A stretch of 64,000 nt of DNA from the NCBI RefSeq assembly GCF_003700275.1, contig NZ_RBRE01000083.1, positions 62,001-126,000 of the forward strand. The letters are read 5' to 3'. A program made the position numbers and the translations under genes. The DNA comes from Pseudomonas cichorii. Lineage in GTDB: Bacteria > Pseudomonadota > Gammaproteobacteria > Pseudomonadales > Pseudomonadaceae. Shown here one piece after another: positions 1 through 8,592 of this stretch. The first letter of the stretch is position 1. Each line of letters opens with the position of its first letter. The notes beneath the pieces were generated by a model. It ran no database searches, was not told the DNA's origin, and saw only the letters and a list, made by a program, of their open reading frames with translations.

Positions 1-1
1 A

Positions 2-580
2 GCCCTGGCTGCCCGTCTGCGCACCAGTGGCAAGAAACCTTATCTGGTACCGATTGGCGGCTCCAGTGCCGTGGGCGCGCTGGGTTATGTGCGGGCCGGT
101 CTGGAACTGGCCGAGCAGATCAAGCAGACCGGGCTGGATTTTGCCGCTGTTCTGCTGGCTTCCGGCAGCGCCGGTACCCACAGCGGCCTGGCGCTGGCCC
201 TGGCTGAGCAATTGCCCGAATTGCCAGTGATTGGCGTCACCGTTTCGCGCAGCGAAGAAGCGCAGTTGCCCAAGGTCCAAGGTCTGGCCGAGCGCACTGC
301 CGAATTGCTCGATATCGCCCTCCCGCCGGCCTTCAAGGTGCAACTGTGGGACGAATACTTCGGCCCGCGCTATGGTGAACCGAACGCAGGTACACTCTCG
401 GCGATCAAACTGATGGCCAGCCACGAAGGTCTGTTGCTCGATCCGGTCTACACCGGCAAGGCCATGGCCGGGTTGCTCGATGGCATCGGGCGCCAGCGCT
501 TCAATGATGGCCCGCTGATCTTCCTGCACACCGGCGGAGCACCCGCGCTGTTCGCTTATCCGGATGTGTTTGGCAACTGA
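2..580 (+). CDS. dcyD: D-cysteine desulfhydrase, C-terminal part (5' end outside window)
   Basis: The reading frame is open from the first bases of the window and ends at the TGA at 578-580, so only the last 192 or so residues are seen. The family is PLP-dependent (tryptophan synthase beta fold) and converts D-cysteine to pyruvate, sulfide and ammonia. Visible support is the glycine-rich stretch PYLVPIGGSSAVGALGYV, the LASGSAGTHSGLA motif typical of this family's phosphate-binding region, and the C-terminal LIFLHTGGAPALFAYP. It lies 203 bp before a cystine-type ABC transporter on the same strand, the usual dcyD/tcy arrangement, which fits import and catabolism of cystine or D-cysteine as sulfur source. 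The related ACC deaminase cannot be excluded on family alone, but the context favours DcyD. Confidence 0.85.
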   Translation, partial: ALAARLRTSGKKPYLVPIGGSSAVGALGYVRAGLELAEQIKQTGLDFAAVLLASGSAGTHSGLALALAEQLPELPVIGVTVSRSEEAQLPKVQGLAERTAELLDIALPPAFKVQLWDEYFGPRYGEPNAGTLSAIKLMASHEGLLLDPVYTGKAMAGLLDGIGRQRFNDGPLIFLHTGGAPALFAYPDVFGN

Positions 581-783
581 CCGGACCGTGCTTTGCACAG
601 GTTTGACCCATATGCCAAAAGAAAAACTGAAGATGCTTTTTAGTTCTTTTTGTTTATAAGAAACTCGCTTTATATTCGCGACCGCCGAAGCGCCACAGGG
701 CGCTGAAACACGCAGATAATTCAGTCCGATTCGCTGTCGCCAGGTTCGACCTGCCTGACACTTCACACCAACAAGGGGCTCGC
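581..783 (+). promoter_or_regulatory. Intergenic region, probable promoter of tcyJLN
   Basis: This 203-bp gap holds no gene. It contains an AT-rich stretch around 630-675 with TTTATAAGAAACTCG and a TATATT that could be a -10 box. Similar ATAAGAA-type boxes occur upstream of other sulfur genes in the window (about 22,905, 23,980, 25,740 and 33,635), so it may be a CysB-type site. This is inferred from sequence similarity by eye. Confidence 0.35.
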
Positions 784-1581
784 ATGAACATTTCCGCCAT
801 TCGTCGCACGTTTCTCTTCTCGGCTCTGACGCTGGTGCTGGGCACCGGCATCGCGGGGCAAGCCATGGCCGGCGAACAACTGCAAAAGATCAAGGACAGC
901 GGCACCCTCAATGTGGGCCTGGAAGGCACTTATCCACCTTTCAGCTTCGTGGACGAAAACGGCAAGCTCACGGGTTTTGAAGTCGAATTGTCCGAAGCTC
1001 TGGCCAGGGAACTGGGCGTCAAGGCCAAGGTACAACCGAGCAAATGGGACGGTATTCTCGCGGCCCTGGAATCAAAGCGCCTGGATGTGGTGATCAATCA
1101 GGTGACCATTTCCGACGAGCGCAAGAAGAAGTACGACTTCTCCCAGCCCTACACCATCTCCGGCCTGCAGGCGCTCACCCAGAAGAAGAATGAAGACACC
1201 ATCAAGACGCCTCAGGATCTGGCAGGCAAGAAAGTCGGCGTAGGCCTGGGCACCAACTATGAGCAGTGGATCAAGGCCAATGTCCCGACAGCCATCGTCA
1301 AGACCTACGACGATGATCCGACCAAGTTCCAGGATCTGCGCGTAGGCCGTATCGACGCCATTCTGGTCGACCGCCTGGCCGCTCTGGAAATCGCAGCCAA
1401 GACCAAGAATGCCTTTGGTGTCGCGGGTGCTCCGTTCTCCCGTCAGGAATCCGGTATTGCCCTGCGCAAGGGCGAGCCTGAATTGCTCGACGCCATCAAC
1501 AAGGCCCTCGACAAGCTGCGCGCCGACGGCACCCTGGCCAAGCTGTCGCAAAAGTACTTCAACGCTGATGTGACCAAATGA
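784..1581 (+). CDS. tcyJ: Cystine-type ABC transporter, periplasmic substrate-binding protein
   Basis: A 265-residue protein with a Sec signal peptide ending near residue 29 (AGQAMA, then GEQLQ), followed by the SBP_bac_3 solute-binding fold (KIKDSGTLNVGLEGTYPPF and GFEVELSEALA). It should bind an amino acid, most likely cystine, in the periplasm and deliver it to the TcyL/TcyN complex. The start at 784 has an AAGGGG ribosome-binding site 7-12 bases upstream. The stop overlaps the permease start by 4 bases (ATGA), indicating translational coupling. Membership in the FliY/TcyJ group is supported by length, by the permease and ATPase that follow and by the dcyD gene upstream. Substrate specificity is inferred. 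Confidence 0.85.
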   Translation: MNISAIRRTFLFSALTLVLGTGIAGQAMAGEQLQKIKDSGTLNVGLEGTYPPFSFVDENGKLTGFEVELSEALARELGVKAKVQPSKWDGILAALESKRLDVVINQVTISDERKKKYDFSQPYTISGLQALTQKKNEDTIKTPQDLAGKKVGVGLGTNYEQWIKANVPTAIVKTYDDDPTKFQDLRVGRIDAILVDRLAALEIAAKTKNAFGVAGAPFSRQESGIALRKGEPELLDAINKALDKLRADGTLAKLSQKYFNADVTK

Positions 1582-2246
1582 TCGAAGAGAGCCTAAAGCT
1601 CGTAGCGGACTCTGCGCCCTTTCTCCTCAAGGGCGCGTACTACACGGTCATTCTCAGTCTGGGCGGAATGTTTTTCGGCTTGCTGCTGGGCTTCGGCCTG
1701 GCACTTATGCGCCTGTCGCGTTTCCGGCTGATAAGCTGGCCGGCACGTGTCTACGTCTCGTTCTTTCGTGGCACGCCGCTGCTTGTGCAACTGTTCGTGA
1801 TCTATTACGGCCTGCCGCAACTGGGGATCGAACTGGAGCCGCTGTCTGCAGCACTGATCGGTTTCTCGTTGAACATGGCTGCCTATGCCTGTGAAATCCT
1901 GCGCGCCGCCATCGGTGCCGTGGAACGCGGGCAGTGGGAAGCAGCAGCCAGTATCGGCATGACCCGCTGGCAGGCCATGCGCCGGGCGATCCTCCCGCAA
2001 GCGGCACGCACCGCCTTGCCGCCGCTGGGCAACAGTTTCATTTCGCTGGTCAAGGACACGGCCCTGGCCGCGACCATCCAGGTACCGGAACTGTTCCGCC
2101 AGGCGCAACTGATCACCGCACGCACCTTTGAAATTTTCACCATGTACCTTGCCGCCGCCCTGATCTACTGGGTTCTTGCTTCGTTGCTTTCGCACCTGCA
2201 AAACCGTCTCGAAGCAAGGGTCAATCGGCATGATCTGGAGTCCTGA
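1578..2246 (+). CDS. tcyL: Cystine-type ABC transporter, permease
   Basis: A 222-residue integral membrane protein of the HisM/GlnP type. It has hydrophobic segments at about residues 15-40, 55-80, 85-110 and near the C terminus, and the EAA-loop pattern in VERGQWEAAASIGMTRWQAMRRAILPQA, which contacts the ATPase. The start overlaps the stop of tcyJ (ATGA), and the ATPase gene follows after 3 bases, so the three genes form one unit. It forms the membrane channel of the importer. The name TcyL rests on context. Polar amino acid permeases are closely alike in sequence. Confidence 0.85.
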   Translation: MIEESLKLVADSAPFLLKGAYYTVILSLGGMFFGLLLGFGLALMRLSRFRLISWPARVYVSFFRGTPLLVQLFVIYYGLPQLGIELEPLSAALIGFSLNMAAYACEILRAAIGAVERGQWEAAASIGMTRWQAMRRAILPQAARTALPPLGNSFISLVKDTALAATIQVPELFRQAQLITARTFEIFTMYLAAALIYWVLASLLSHLQNRLEARVNRHDLES

Positions 2247-2249
2247 AGC

Positions 2250-2993
2250 ATGATCGTGGTTGAAAACCTCACCAAGGAATTCAAGGGCCAGCAGGTGCTC
2301 AAGGGCATCGACCTGCGCATCGAGGCCGGCGAAGTCGTGGCAATCATCGGCCCCAGCGGCTCGGGAAAAACCACGCTGCTGCGCTGCCTGAACCTGCTGG
2401 AAACACCTACCAGCGGGACGATCAAGGTTGGCGATATCCAGATTGATGGCAACCGTACCTTGAGCCAGCAGCAGAACCTGATCCGCCAGTTGCGTCAGCA
2501 GGTCGGCTTTGTGTTCCAGAACTTCAATCTCTTTCCCCATCGCACAGCCCTGGAGAACGTGATCGAAGGCCCGGTCGTGGTCAAGAAAGTGGCACGGGAA
2601 AAAGCCGTGGCCCTGGCCCGGCAACTGCTGGCCAAGGTCGGGCTGTCGGGCAAGGAAGATGCGTATCCGCGGCGTCTGTCCGGCGGGCAGCAGCAACGGG
2701 TGGCAATTGCCCGCGCTCTGGCCATGGAACCTCAGGTGATCCTGTTCGATGAACCCACCTCGGCGCTGGACCCTGAACTGGTTGGCGAAGTGCTGACCGC
2801 CATTGGGGCACTGGCCAAGGAAAATCGCACCATGGTCATCGTCACTCACGAAATGAGCTTTGCCCGGGATGTTGCCAACCGGGTGATTTTCATCGACAAG
2901 GGCGTCATCGTTGAGCAAGGCGAAGCAAAGGCCTTGTTCGCCAATCCGCAGGAAGAACGTACCAGGCAATTTCTGGAACGCACCCGGGCCTGA
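2250..2993 (+). CDS. tcyN: Cystine-type ABC transporter, ATP-binding protein
   Basis: A 247-residue ABC ATPase of the polar amino acid class. Walker A is GPSGSGKTT near residues 34-42, the Q-loop lies in VGFVFQNFNLFPH, the signature is LSGGQQQR near 143-150, Walker B is VILFDEPTSALD and the switch histidine is in VTHEM. All catalytic motifs are intact. It powers uptake by TcyJ/TcyL. A weak hairpin follows the stop (around 3015-3040), and no other gene of this unit follows. Confidence 0.87.
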   Translation: MIVVENLTKEFKGQQVLKGIDLRIEAGEVVAIIGPSGSGKTTLLRCLNLLETPTSGTIKVGDIQIDGNRTLSQQQNLIRQLRQQVGFVFQNFNLFPHRTALENVIEGPVVVKKVAREKAVALARQLLAKVGLSGKEDAYPRRLSGGQQQRVAIARALAMEPQVILFDEPTSALDPELVGEVLTAIGALAKENRTMVIVTHEMSFARDVANRVIFIDKGVIVEQGEAKALFANPQEERTRQFLERTRA

Positions 2994-3553
2994 TCCTACA
3001 GCCTCCCCTCATGAAAGCGGCGTCCATCGGGCGCTGCTTCTGTCGGCGTTATATTCTTATACGTATTGATCGATCAAAATCCTTGGTAGGCAAACGCACT
3101 CAACCAGGGAAAAACATCGAATTGTTACCGTAGAAATTGCCAGCTTCCCACAACTATCCCTTAATTCTGGTGCCTGCACACAGACACCTGCTTTCCGCTG
3201 TGCATGAGACGAACATAAGCGGTGACCTAGCAAGAGTAGGACGATCCTTTGTTTAAAAGTAAACAGCATTGATATATGCATGTAGGAATTATCTAATTTT
3301 TCGGAACTCCTACATAACCCATCATTCGCATATTGACAGACGCTCACAAAACCCATTAGCTCACTCCGAACAACAGATCTGGCACCACCAGAAACTTGCA
3401 AGTACACATTTACAACACCCTGTAATATTTGCCACAACTCTGAACTTTAAGGTACTTATCGCCCTGCTTCTTCAGCGATTTAACCTCAAAGAAAATTGTG
3501 AACACCATAATGATCAGTTACTTGCACTTTCTGTTAACCAAGAGTATTCGGAC
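2994..3553. other. AT-rich intergenic region without a recognisable gene
   Basis: About 560 bp between tcyN and the next gene. It is clearly more AT-rich than its neighbours, and the short open frames on both strands look random (no family resemblance, no ribosome-binding site). It probably contains the promoter of the downstream 241-residue protein. A drop in GC like this can mark acquired DNA, but no mobile element is visible. Confidence 0.5.
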
Positions 3554-4279
3554 ATGACTTCCACACATTGCAACGCCGGTTCTATAAAACTTTTACCGCC
3601 CTCCATTCCCCAGGCCAGCCGCCATGGCATCGGGGTCAGGATAGCGTCCCACTTGATGGTCCATATTCATCCCTATGACGGTATGGATGAAGGCGATCTG
3701 ATCGAACTGTTCTGGGATGGCTGCTACGCGGCCTCGAAGATCCTGAGCGCAGCCGACATCAACCAGACCATCACCCTGCGCGTACCGGAAAGCTTCCTGC
3801 AAAACGGCAAGGCCCGGACCTACTACCGAATGATGAAAGTGGGCGGCATGCCCGTCACCTCACCCAGCCGCAAGATATGGGTCAAGCTGGATGCACCGGG
3901 CGGTCAGTTGCTGGACCCTGTCGAGGAGGAAAACCAGGGGCTGGCGCCCTTGTCTCTACCGCCTTCGGTGGTGCGCCGCGGCTTGAGTACCCGGCATATG
4001 AACAGTGGCCTGCCGATGACTATCGAGCCCTACCTGAACATGGCCCCCCATGACGAGATCACCTTGCGCTGGGGTGACCTGCGTATGGATCTGCCACCTC
4101 TGACACAGGAAGACGTCGGTGAACCTATCGATCTGGTCGTACCTGCAACCTTGATACGTGAGGCTGGCTGCGAACAACTGGAGGCTACTTATTGCGTCAT
4201 TGACCGCGTAGGAAACAATTCACTCTGGGCTCCACCACGGGAGATAAAGATCCGGACTTCAGATGAATTCGCCCGGTGA
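3554..4279 (+). CDS. Unknown protein with two internal repeats
   Basis: I do not recognise a named family. From the ATG at 3554 (AAGAG 8-12 bases upstream; earlier in-frame starts would add an implausible low-complexity leader) the product has 241 residues and no signal peptide. It contains two diverged copies of a unit of about 90 residues. The first, near residues 30-125, begins MVHIHPYDGMDEGDLIELFW. The second, near 150-235, begins MTIEPYLNMAPHDEITLRWG. Each ends in a hydrophobic beta-type stretch (IWVKL and REIKI). The pattern resembles the Ig-like 'PYxGMxxGDxIxLxW' units found in many Pseudomonas proteins of unknown function, some of them surface-associated. It stands alone, with long gaps on both sides. 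Confidence 0.7.
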   Translation: MTSTHCNAGSIKLLPPSIPQASRHGIGVRIASHLMVHIHPYDGMDEGDLIELFWDGCYAASKILSAADINQTITLRVPESFLQNGKARTYYRMMKVGGMPVTSPSRKIWVKLDAPGGQLLDPVEEENQGLAPLSLPPSVVRRGLSTRHMNSGLPMTIEPYLNMAPHDEITLRWGDLRMDLPPLTQEDVGEPIDLVVPATLIREAGCEQLEATYCVIDRVGNNSLWAPPREIKIRTSDEFAR

Positions 4280-4675
4280 CATGTCTACCTTTCTGCAACT
4301 CATGCACGCCAGCGTTACATGAATCAGAATTTCTGCTCATGGAACGCTGGTTCCTTGTTACCTGACGACTGTAATCGTTACCAGCCGCACAACTTAATAC
4401 TTGCCAGAGGCGAACTTACTTATTCGCCACCCTCTATATAAATGTATACAACTACACTCCGAATACATGCCATCTTGCCTGGCTGACTGGCGAGTTTTTA
4501 AAAGATAACCCAAGAGCCCCCCTCCTTCCTGCCCAGCCAGCATTTGCCATCTATGCTTATTCCAAAATTCACGTTTTAAAATGACTGATACAAGATTAGG
4601 GTATATGCACCGGACCACCGGACATCGTGATGTTCTCTTGCTGCCATTTGGGCAGCATCCCGCTACGAGGTTCCG
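4280..4675. promoter_or_regulatory. Intergenic region upstream of the organosulfur operon
   Basis: This stretch of about 395 bp has no convincing gene. It holds a possible weak terminator at about 4475-4502 (CTTGCC, a nine-base loop, GGCGAG, then five T) and an AT-rich part at 4560-4605 that may be the promoter of the sfnB-like operon. I looked for a sigma54 promoter (GG-N10-GC) and found no good match. Confidence 0.3.
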
Positions 4676-5962
4676 ATGGCTTCTCTCACGATCACCCCCG
4701 TGGATAACACCAGGGCATTACCGACCACCACGACCCGGCACACCTCGGTTCAAGAGCCGGATGTTGCGCCCTTGCTATTGCCTGCCAGAGTCTTGCACAA
4801 CGATGCCCAGGCGATTGCCGCCGCCCGGGAACTGGCAGACATTGCCCGCCTGAGTGCGGCCCGACGCGACCAGGAACGCAAGTTGCCCTGGGCGGAAATC
4901 GAACAGTTCACCCGCAACGGGCTGGGCAGCATCTCGATTCCCAGGGCCTATGGCGGGCCACAGGTTTCCTTCGTAACCATCGCTGAAGTGTTCAGGATTA
5001 TCTCGGCCGCCGACCCGGCGCTCGGGCAGATCCCGCAGAACCAGTTCGGCATCCTGCACCTGTTGCGCGACAGCGCCACCGAGCAACAGAAAAGAACCCT
5101 GTATCAAAGCGTCCTCGACGGCTGGCGCATCGGCAATGCCGGGCCCGAGCGCGGTACGAAAAACACTCTGGAACTCAAGGCCCGGATCACTGCCGATGGC
5201 GAGCGCCTGCTCATCAATGGCCAGAAGTTTTATTCCACCGGCGCCCTGTTCGCTCACTGGGTCGCCGTCAAGGCGCTGGATGATCAGGGACGCCAGGTCA
5301 TGTCCTTTGTGAAACGCGGCTCGCCGGGGCTGAGCATCGTGGATGACTGGTCGGGCTTCGGCCAGCGCACCACCGCCAGTGGCACGGTGCTGCTGGATAA
5401 CGTGCCGGTGGATGCCGAGCATGTGGTCGACAACTGGCGCCTGGCGCTGACCCCGAATATTCAGGGCGCGGTGTCGCAACTGATCCAGGCTGCAATCGAT
5501 GCCGGTATCGCCCGCGAAGCCATCGATGACGCCATCAGTTTTGTTCGCGAACGCTCGCGTCCGTGGGTCGACGCCAATGTCGAGCGGGCCAGCGACGATC
5601 CTTATGTCATCGCCGAAATCGGCAAGCTGAAACTTGACCTGCATGCCGCCGAAGCCTTGTTGCGCCAGGCCGCCCGGACACTCGATGAAGTCGACGCCGC
5701 GCCCATCGATGAAGACTCCGCAGCGCGGGCCTCGATTGCCGTGGCGCGAGCCAAGGTGCTGACCACGGAAATCTCGTTGCTGGCCAGTGAAAAGCTGTTC
5801 GAGCTGGCCGGCAGTCGCGCCACCCTGGCGGAGTTCAACCTTGACCGGCACTGGCGCAACGCCCGCGTACACACCCTGCATGATCCGGTGCGCTGGAAGT
5901 ACTACGCCGTCGGCGCCTGGCACCTGAATGGCAGCCTGCCTGCGCGCCACTCCTGGATTTGA
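4676..5962 (+). CDS. SfnB-family sulfur acquisition oxidoreductase (first copy)
   Basis: A 428-residue protein of the acyl-CoA dehydrogenase/DszC fold, in the SfnB group linked to use of sulfones and sulfonates under sulfate limitation. The N-terminal helical domain contains LPWAEIEQFTRNGLGSISIP. The middle beta domain has WSGFGQRTTASGTVLLDNV, where DszC-like enzymes bind reduced flavin. The C-terminal helical domain ends in DRHWRNARVHTLHDPVRWK, a signature shared with the next gene. The start follows GAGG by five bases. It is the first gene of an operon with a second SfnB copy, an LLM monooxygenase and a MetQNI-type transporter. It probably acts as a flavin-dependent monooxygenase on an imported organosulfur compound. 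The exact substrate cannot be read from sequence. Confidence 0.85.
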   Translation: MASLTITPVDNTRALPTTTTRHTSVQEPDVAPLLLPARVLHNDAQAIAAARELADIARLSAARRDQERKLPWAEIEQFTRNGLGSISIPRAYGGPQVSFVTIAEVFRIISAADPALGQIPQNQFGILHLLRDSATEQQKRTLYQSVLDGWRIGNAGPERGTKNTLELKARITADGERLLINGQKFYSTGALFAHWVAVKALDDQGRQVMSFVKRGSPGLSIVDDWSGFGQRTTASGTVLLDNVPVDAEHVVDNWRLALTPNIQGAVSQLIQAAIDAGIAREAIDDAISFVRERSRPWVDANVERASDDPYVIAEIGKLKLDLHAAEALLRQAARTLDEVDAAPIDEDSAARASIAVARAKVLTTEISLLASEKLFELAGSRATLAEFNLDRHWRNARVHTLHDPVRWKYYAVGAWHLNGSLPARHSWI

Positions 5963-5985
5963 ACCAGACCACTGGAGAACTTCGT

Positions 5986-7179
5986 ATGAGCCTTTCTTCA
6001 TCCACGGCCTTGATCGGCAGTGACGCACAGGCCCTGCACGTGGCCAGCGAACTGGCCCGGGCCTTGAGCCACGACAGCGCCGTGCGCGACCGTGAACGCC
6101 GGCTGCCGAACCCGGAACTCGAACTGTTCAGCCACTCAGGACTGTGGGGCATCAGCGTCCCCAAGGCCTTCGGCGGCGCTGGCGTATCGAATGTAACCCT
6201 GGCAAAAGTCGTGCAGATCATCGCCCAGGCCGATGGCTCGCTGGGGCAGATTCCGCAAAACCATTTCTATGCACTTGAAGTGCTGCGCGTGAATGGCAAC
6301 CCGCAACAGCAGGCACGCCTGTATGCCGAAGTACTGGCTGGCAGACGCTTCGGCAATGCACTGGCCGAACTGGGCACGAAAACCGCAAACGACCGCACCA
6401 CGCGCCTGCAGCGTGAAGGCGACGGCTACCGCATCAACGGTCGCAAGTTCTACGCCACAGGTGCGCTCTATGCGCAGCGGATTCCGACCTCGGTCATCGA
6501 CGAACAAGGCATTCAGCATCTGGCCTTCGTCCCGCATGACAGCGTCGGCCTGAACGTGATCGACGACTGGAGCGGCTTTGGCCAGCGCACCACGGGCAGC
6601 GGCTCGGTGCAGTTCGACAACGTGTATATCGATGCCGAGGATGTGCTTCCATTCCAGAGCGCGTTCGAGCGCCCCACCACCGTCGGGCCGCTGGCGCAGA
6701 TTCTCCACGCGGCCATCGACACCGGTATTGCCCGCGCAGCCTTCGAGGACGCTCTGGTATTCGTGCGCACTCGCACTCGACCATGGATCGATTCAGGCAT
6801 CGAAAAAGCTGTGGACGACCCCCTGACCCTGCACAGCTTCGGCAAGCTCGGGATTCGTCTGCATGCCGCCGAAGCCCTGCTTGAACGGGCTGGCGAATAC
6901 CTCGACATTGCCCAGGCCGACAGCAACGATCAGACCCTGGCGGCGGCTTCCATTGCGGTTGCCGAGGCTCGGGCCATCAGTACCGAAATTTCCCTGGAAG
7001 CGGGCAGCAGGCTGTTTGAACTGGCAGGCAGTCAGTCGACGCTGGCCGAGCATGGCCTGGACCGGCACTGGCGCAATGCCCGCGTGCACACCCTGCACGA
7101 TCCGGTGCGCTGGAAGTACAACGCCATCGGCAACTACTACCTCAACGACATCAACCCTCCACGTCGAGGGACCATCTGA
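5986..7179 (+). CDS. SfnB-family sulfur acquisition oxidoreductase (second copy)
   Basis: A 397-residue paralogue of the preceding gene with the same architecture: LGQIPQNHFYALEVLR, then WSGFGQRTTGSGSVQFDNVY, then DRHWRNARVHTLHDPVRWKY. The ATG at 5986 is chosen because GGAGAAC lies six to seven bases upstream. A TTG at 5959 inside the end of the previous gene would lack this. The stop TGA overlaps the ATG of the LLM monooxygenase by one base. The pair is a tandem duplication that has diverged strongly outside the shared motifs, suggesting different substrates or a heteromeric enzyme. Confidence 0.85.
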   Translation: MSLSSSTALIGSDAQALHVASELARALSHDSAVRDRERRLPNPELELFSHSGLWGISVPKAFGGAGVSNVTLAKVVQIIAQADGSLGQIPQNHFYALEVLRVNGNPQQQARLYAEVLAGRRFGNALAELGTKTANDRTTRLQREGDGYRINGRKFYATGALYAQRIPTSVIDEQGIQHLAFVPHDSVGLNVIDDWSGFGQRTTGSGSVQFDNVYIDAEDVLPFQSAFERPTTVGPLAQILHAAIDTGIARAAFEDALVFVRTRTRPWIDSGIEKAVDDPLTLHSFGKLGIRLHAAEALLERAGEYLDIAQADSNDQTLAAASIAVAEARAISTEISLEAGSRLFELAGSQSTLAEHGLDRHWRNARVHTLHDPVRWKYNAIGNYYLNDINPPRRGTI

Positions 7180-8576
7180 TGGCGCGCAAGAAGATCCTGC
7201 TCAATGCGTTCAACATGAACTGCATCGGCCATATCAACCATGGCCTGTGGACCCATCCACGCGATAACTCCACCCAGTACAAGACCATCGAATACTGGAC
7301 CGAACTGGCGCAACTGCTGGAGCGTGGTCTGTTCGACGGGTTGTTCATTGCCGATATCGTTGGCGTGTACGACGTGTATCAGAACTCGGTGGACGTGCCA
7401 CTCAAGGAGTCGATCCAGCTACCGGTCAATGACCCGTTGCTGCTGGTGTCGGCCATGGCCGCAGTGACCCGCAACCTGGGCTTCGGCCTCACCGCCAACC
7501 TGACCTATGAAGCGCCCTATCTGTTTGCCCGGCGCATGTCGACGCTCGATCACCTGAGCCGTGGCCGGGTGGGCTGGAATATCGTCACCGGCTACCTCGA
7601 CAGCGCGGCCAGGGCCATGGGCCTGAACCAGCAGGTCGAGCATGACCGGCGCTACGATCAGGCCGACGAATATCTGGAGGTGCTGTACAAGCTCTGGGAA
7701 GGCAGTTGGGAGAACGACGCGGTCATCAATGACCGTGAACAGCGCATCTATGCCCGGCCTGAAAAGGTCCACAAGGTCCGCCACAAGGGCGAGTTCTATC
7801 AGGTCGAGGGCTATCACCTGTGTGAACCCTCGCCGCAACGCACACCCGTGCTGTTTCAGGCCGGCAGTTCGGAGCGTGGCCTGCAGTTCGCCGGGCAGAA
7901 TGCCGAGTGCGTGTTCATCAGCGGCCAGAACAAGGCCGCAACCCGTGAGCAGGTCGACAAGGTCCGCGCCAGCGCTATACAGGCTGGCCGCAATCCGGAC
8001 GACATCAAACTGTTCATGGGTCTCAATGTGATCGTCGGAGCCACTGAGGCGATTGCCCGGGACAAACACGCCGAATACCGCCGCTATGCCAGCGCCGAAG
8101 CCGGCGTTGCGCATTTCGCGGCCTCCACTGGCATCGACTTCGCCGAGTACGCGCTGGATGAGCCGATCCAGTACGTGAAAAGCAACGCCATCCAGTCGGC
8201 GACGAAAAACCTCAAGAACAACGACTGGACCCGCCAGCGTCTGCTCGACCAGCACGCCCTGGGCGGGCGCTACATCACCCTGGTCGGTTCGCCTGAACAG
8301 GTGGCGGACGAGCTGGAATCCTGGATCGAGGAAACCGGCCTGGACGGCTTCAACCTGACCCGCACCGTCACCCCGGAAAGCTATGAAGACTTCATTGATC
8401 TGGTGATTCCCGAACTGCAACGCCGGGGCTCGTACAAGACCGCTTATGCGGACGGCAGCCTGCGCCAGAAGCTGTTTCCCCAGGGCAGCGCGCATCTGCC
8501 GGATAACCATGCGGGATCAGGCTATCGGGCGAGTCGCGGGATTCCAGACAAGCACACAGCCATAAACGACTTATAA
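7179..8576 (+). CDS. LLM-class flavin-dependent monooxygenase (NtaA/SnaA/DszA type)
   Basis: A 465-residue protein of the bacterial luciferase-like fold. The N terminus (KKILLNAFNMNCIGHINHGLW) and motifs HLSRGRVGWNIVTGYLDSAARAMG, PVLFQAGSSERG and GTEATAR-like helix regions are those of the NtaA/SnaA/DszA subgroup, which uses FMNH2 from a separate reductase to oxidise nitrogen or sulfur compounds. Placed between two SfnB-like genes and a transporter, it likely cleaves or oxidises an organosulfur substrate to release sulfite. No flavin reductase gene is in the operon, so FMNH2 must come from elsewhere. Confidence 0.87.
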   Translation: MARKKILLNAFNMNCIGHINHGLWTHPRDNSTQYKTIEYWTELAQLLERGLFDGLFIADIVGVYDVYQNSVDVPLKESIQLPVNDPLLLVSAMAAVTRNLGFGLTANLTYEAPYLFARRMSTLDHLSRGRVGWNIVTGYLDSAARAMGLNQQVEHDRRYDQADEYLEVLYKLWEGSWENDAVINDREQRIYARPEKVHKVRHKGEFYQVEGYHLCEPSPQRTPVLFQAGSSERGLQFAGQNAECVFISGQNKAATREQVDKVRASAIQAGRNPDDIKLFMGLNVIVGATEAIARDKHAEYRRYASAEAGVAHFAASTGIDFAEYALDEPIQYVKSNAIQSATKNLKNNDWTRQRLLDQHALGGRYITLVGSPEQVADELESWIEETGLDGFNLTRTVTPESYEDFIDLVIPELQRRGSYKTAYADGSLRQKLFPQGSAHLPDNHAGSGYRASRGIPDKHTAINDL

Positions 8577-8592
8577 CCTGATGGACCACACC

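Noticed and set aside
1593..2969. A 458-codon minus-strand frame opposite tcyL and tcyN
   Set aside because: Antisense to clear ABC transporter genes and without any recognisable domain.
3057..3437. A 126-codon minus-strand frame in the AT-rich gap after tcyN
   Set aside because: No start context, no family resemblance and many rare residue patterns. Likely chance.
4560..4675. A sigma54 promoter before the SfnB-like operon
   Set aside because: SfnB genes can be sigma54-dependent, but no GG-N10-GC pair with a suitable context was found.
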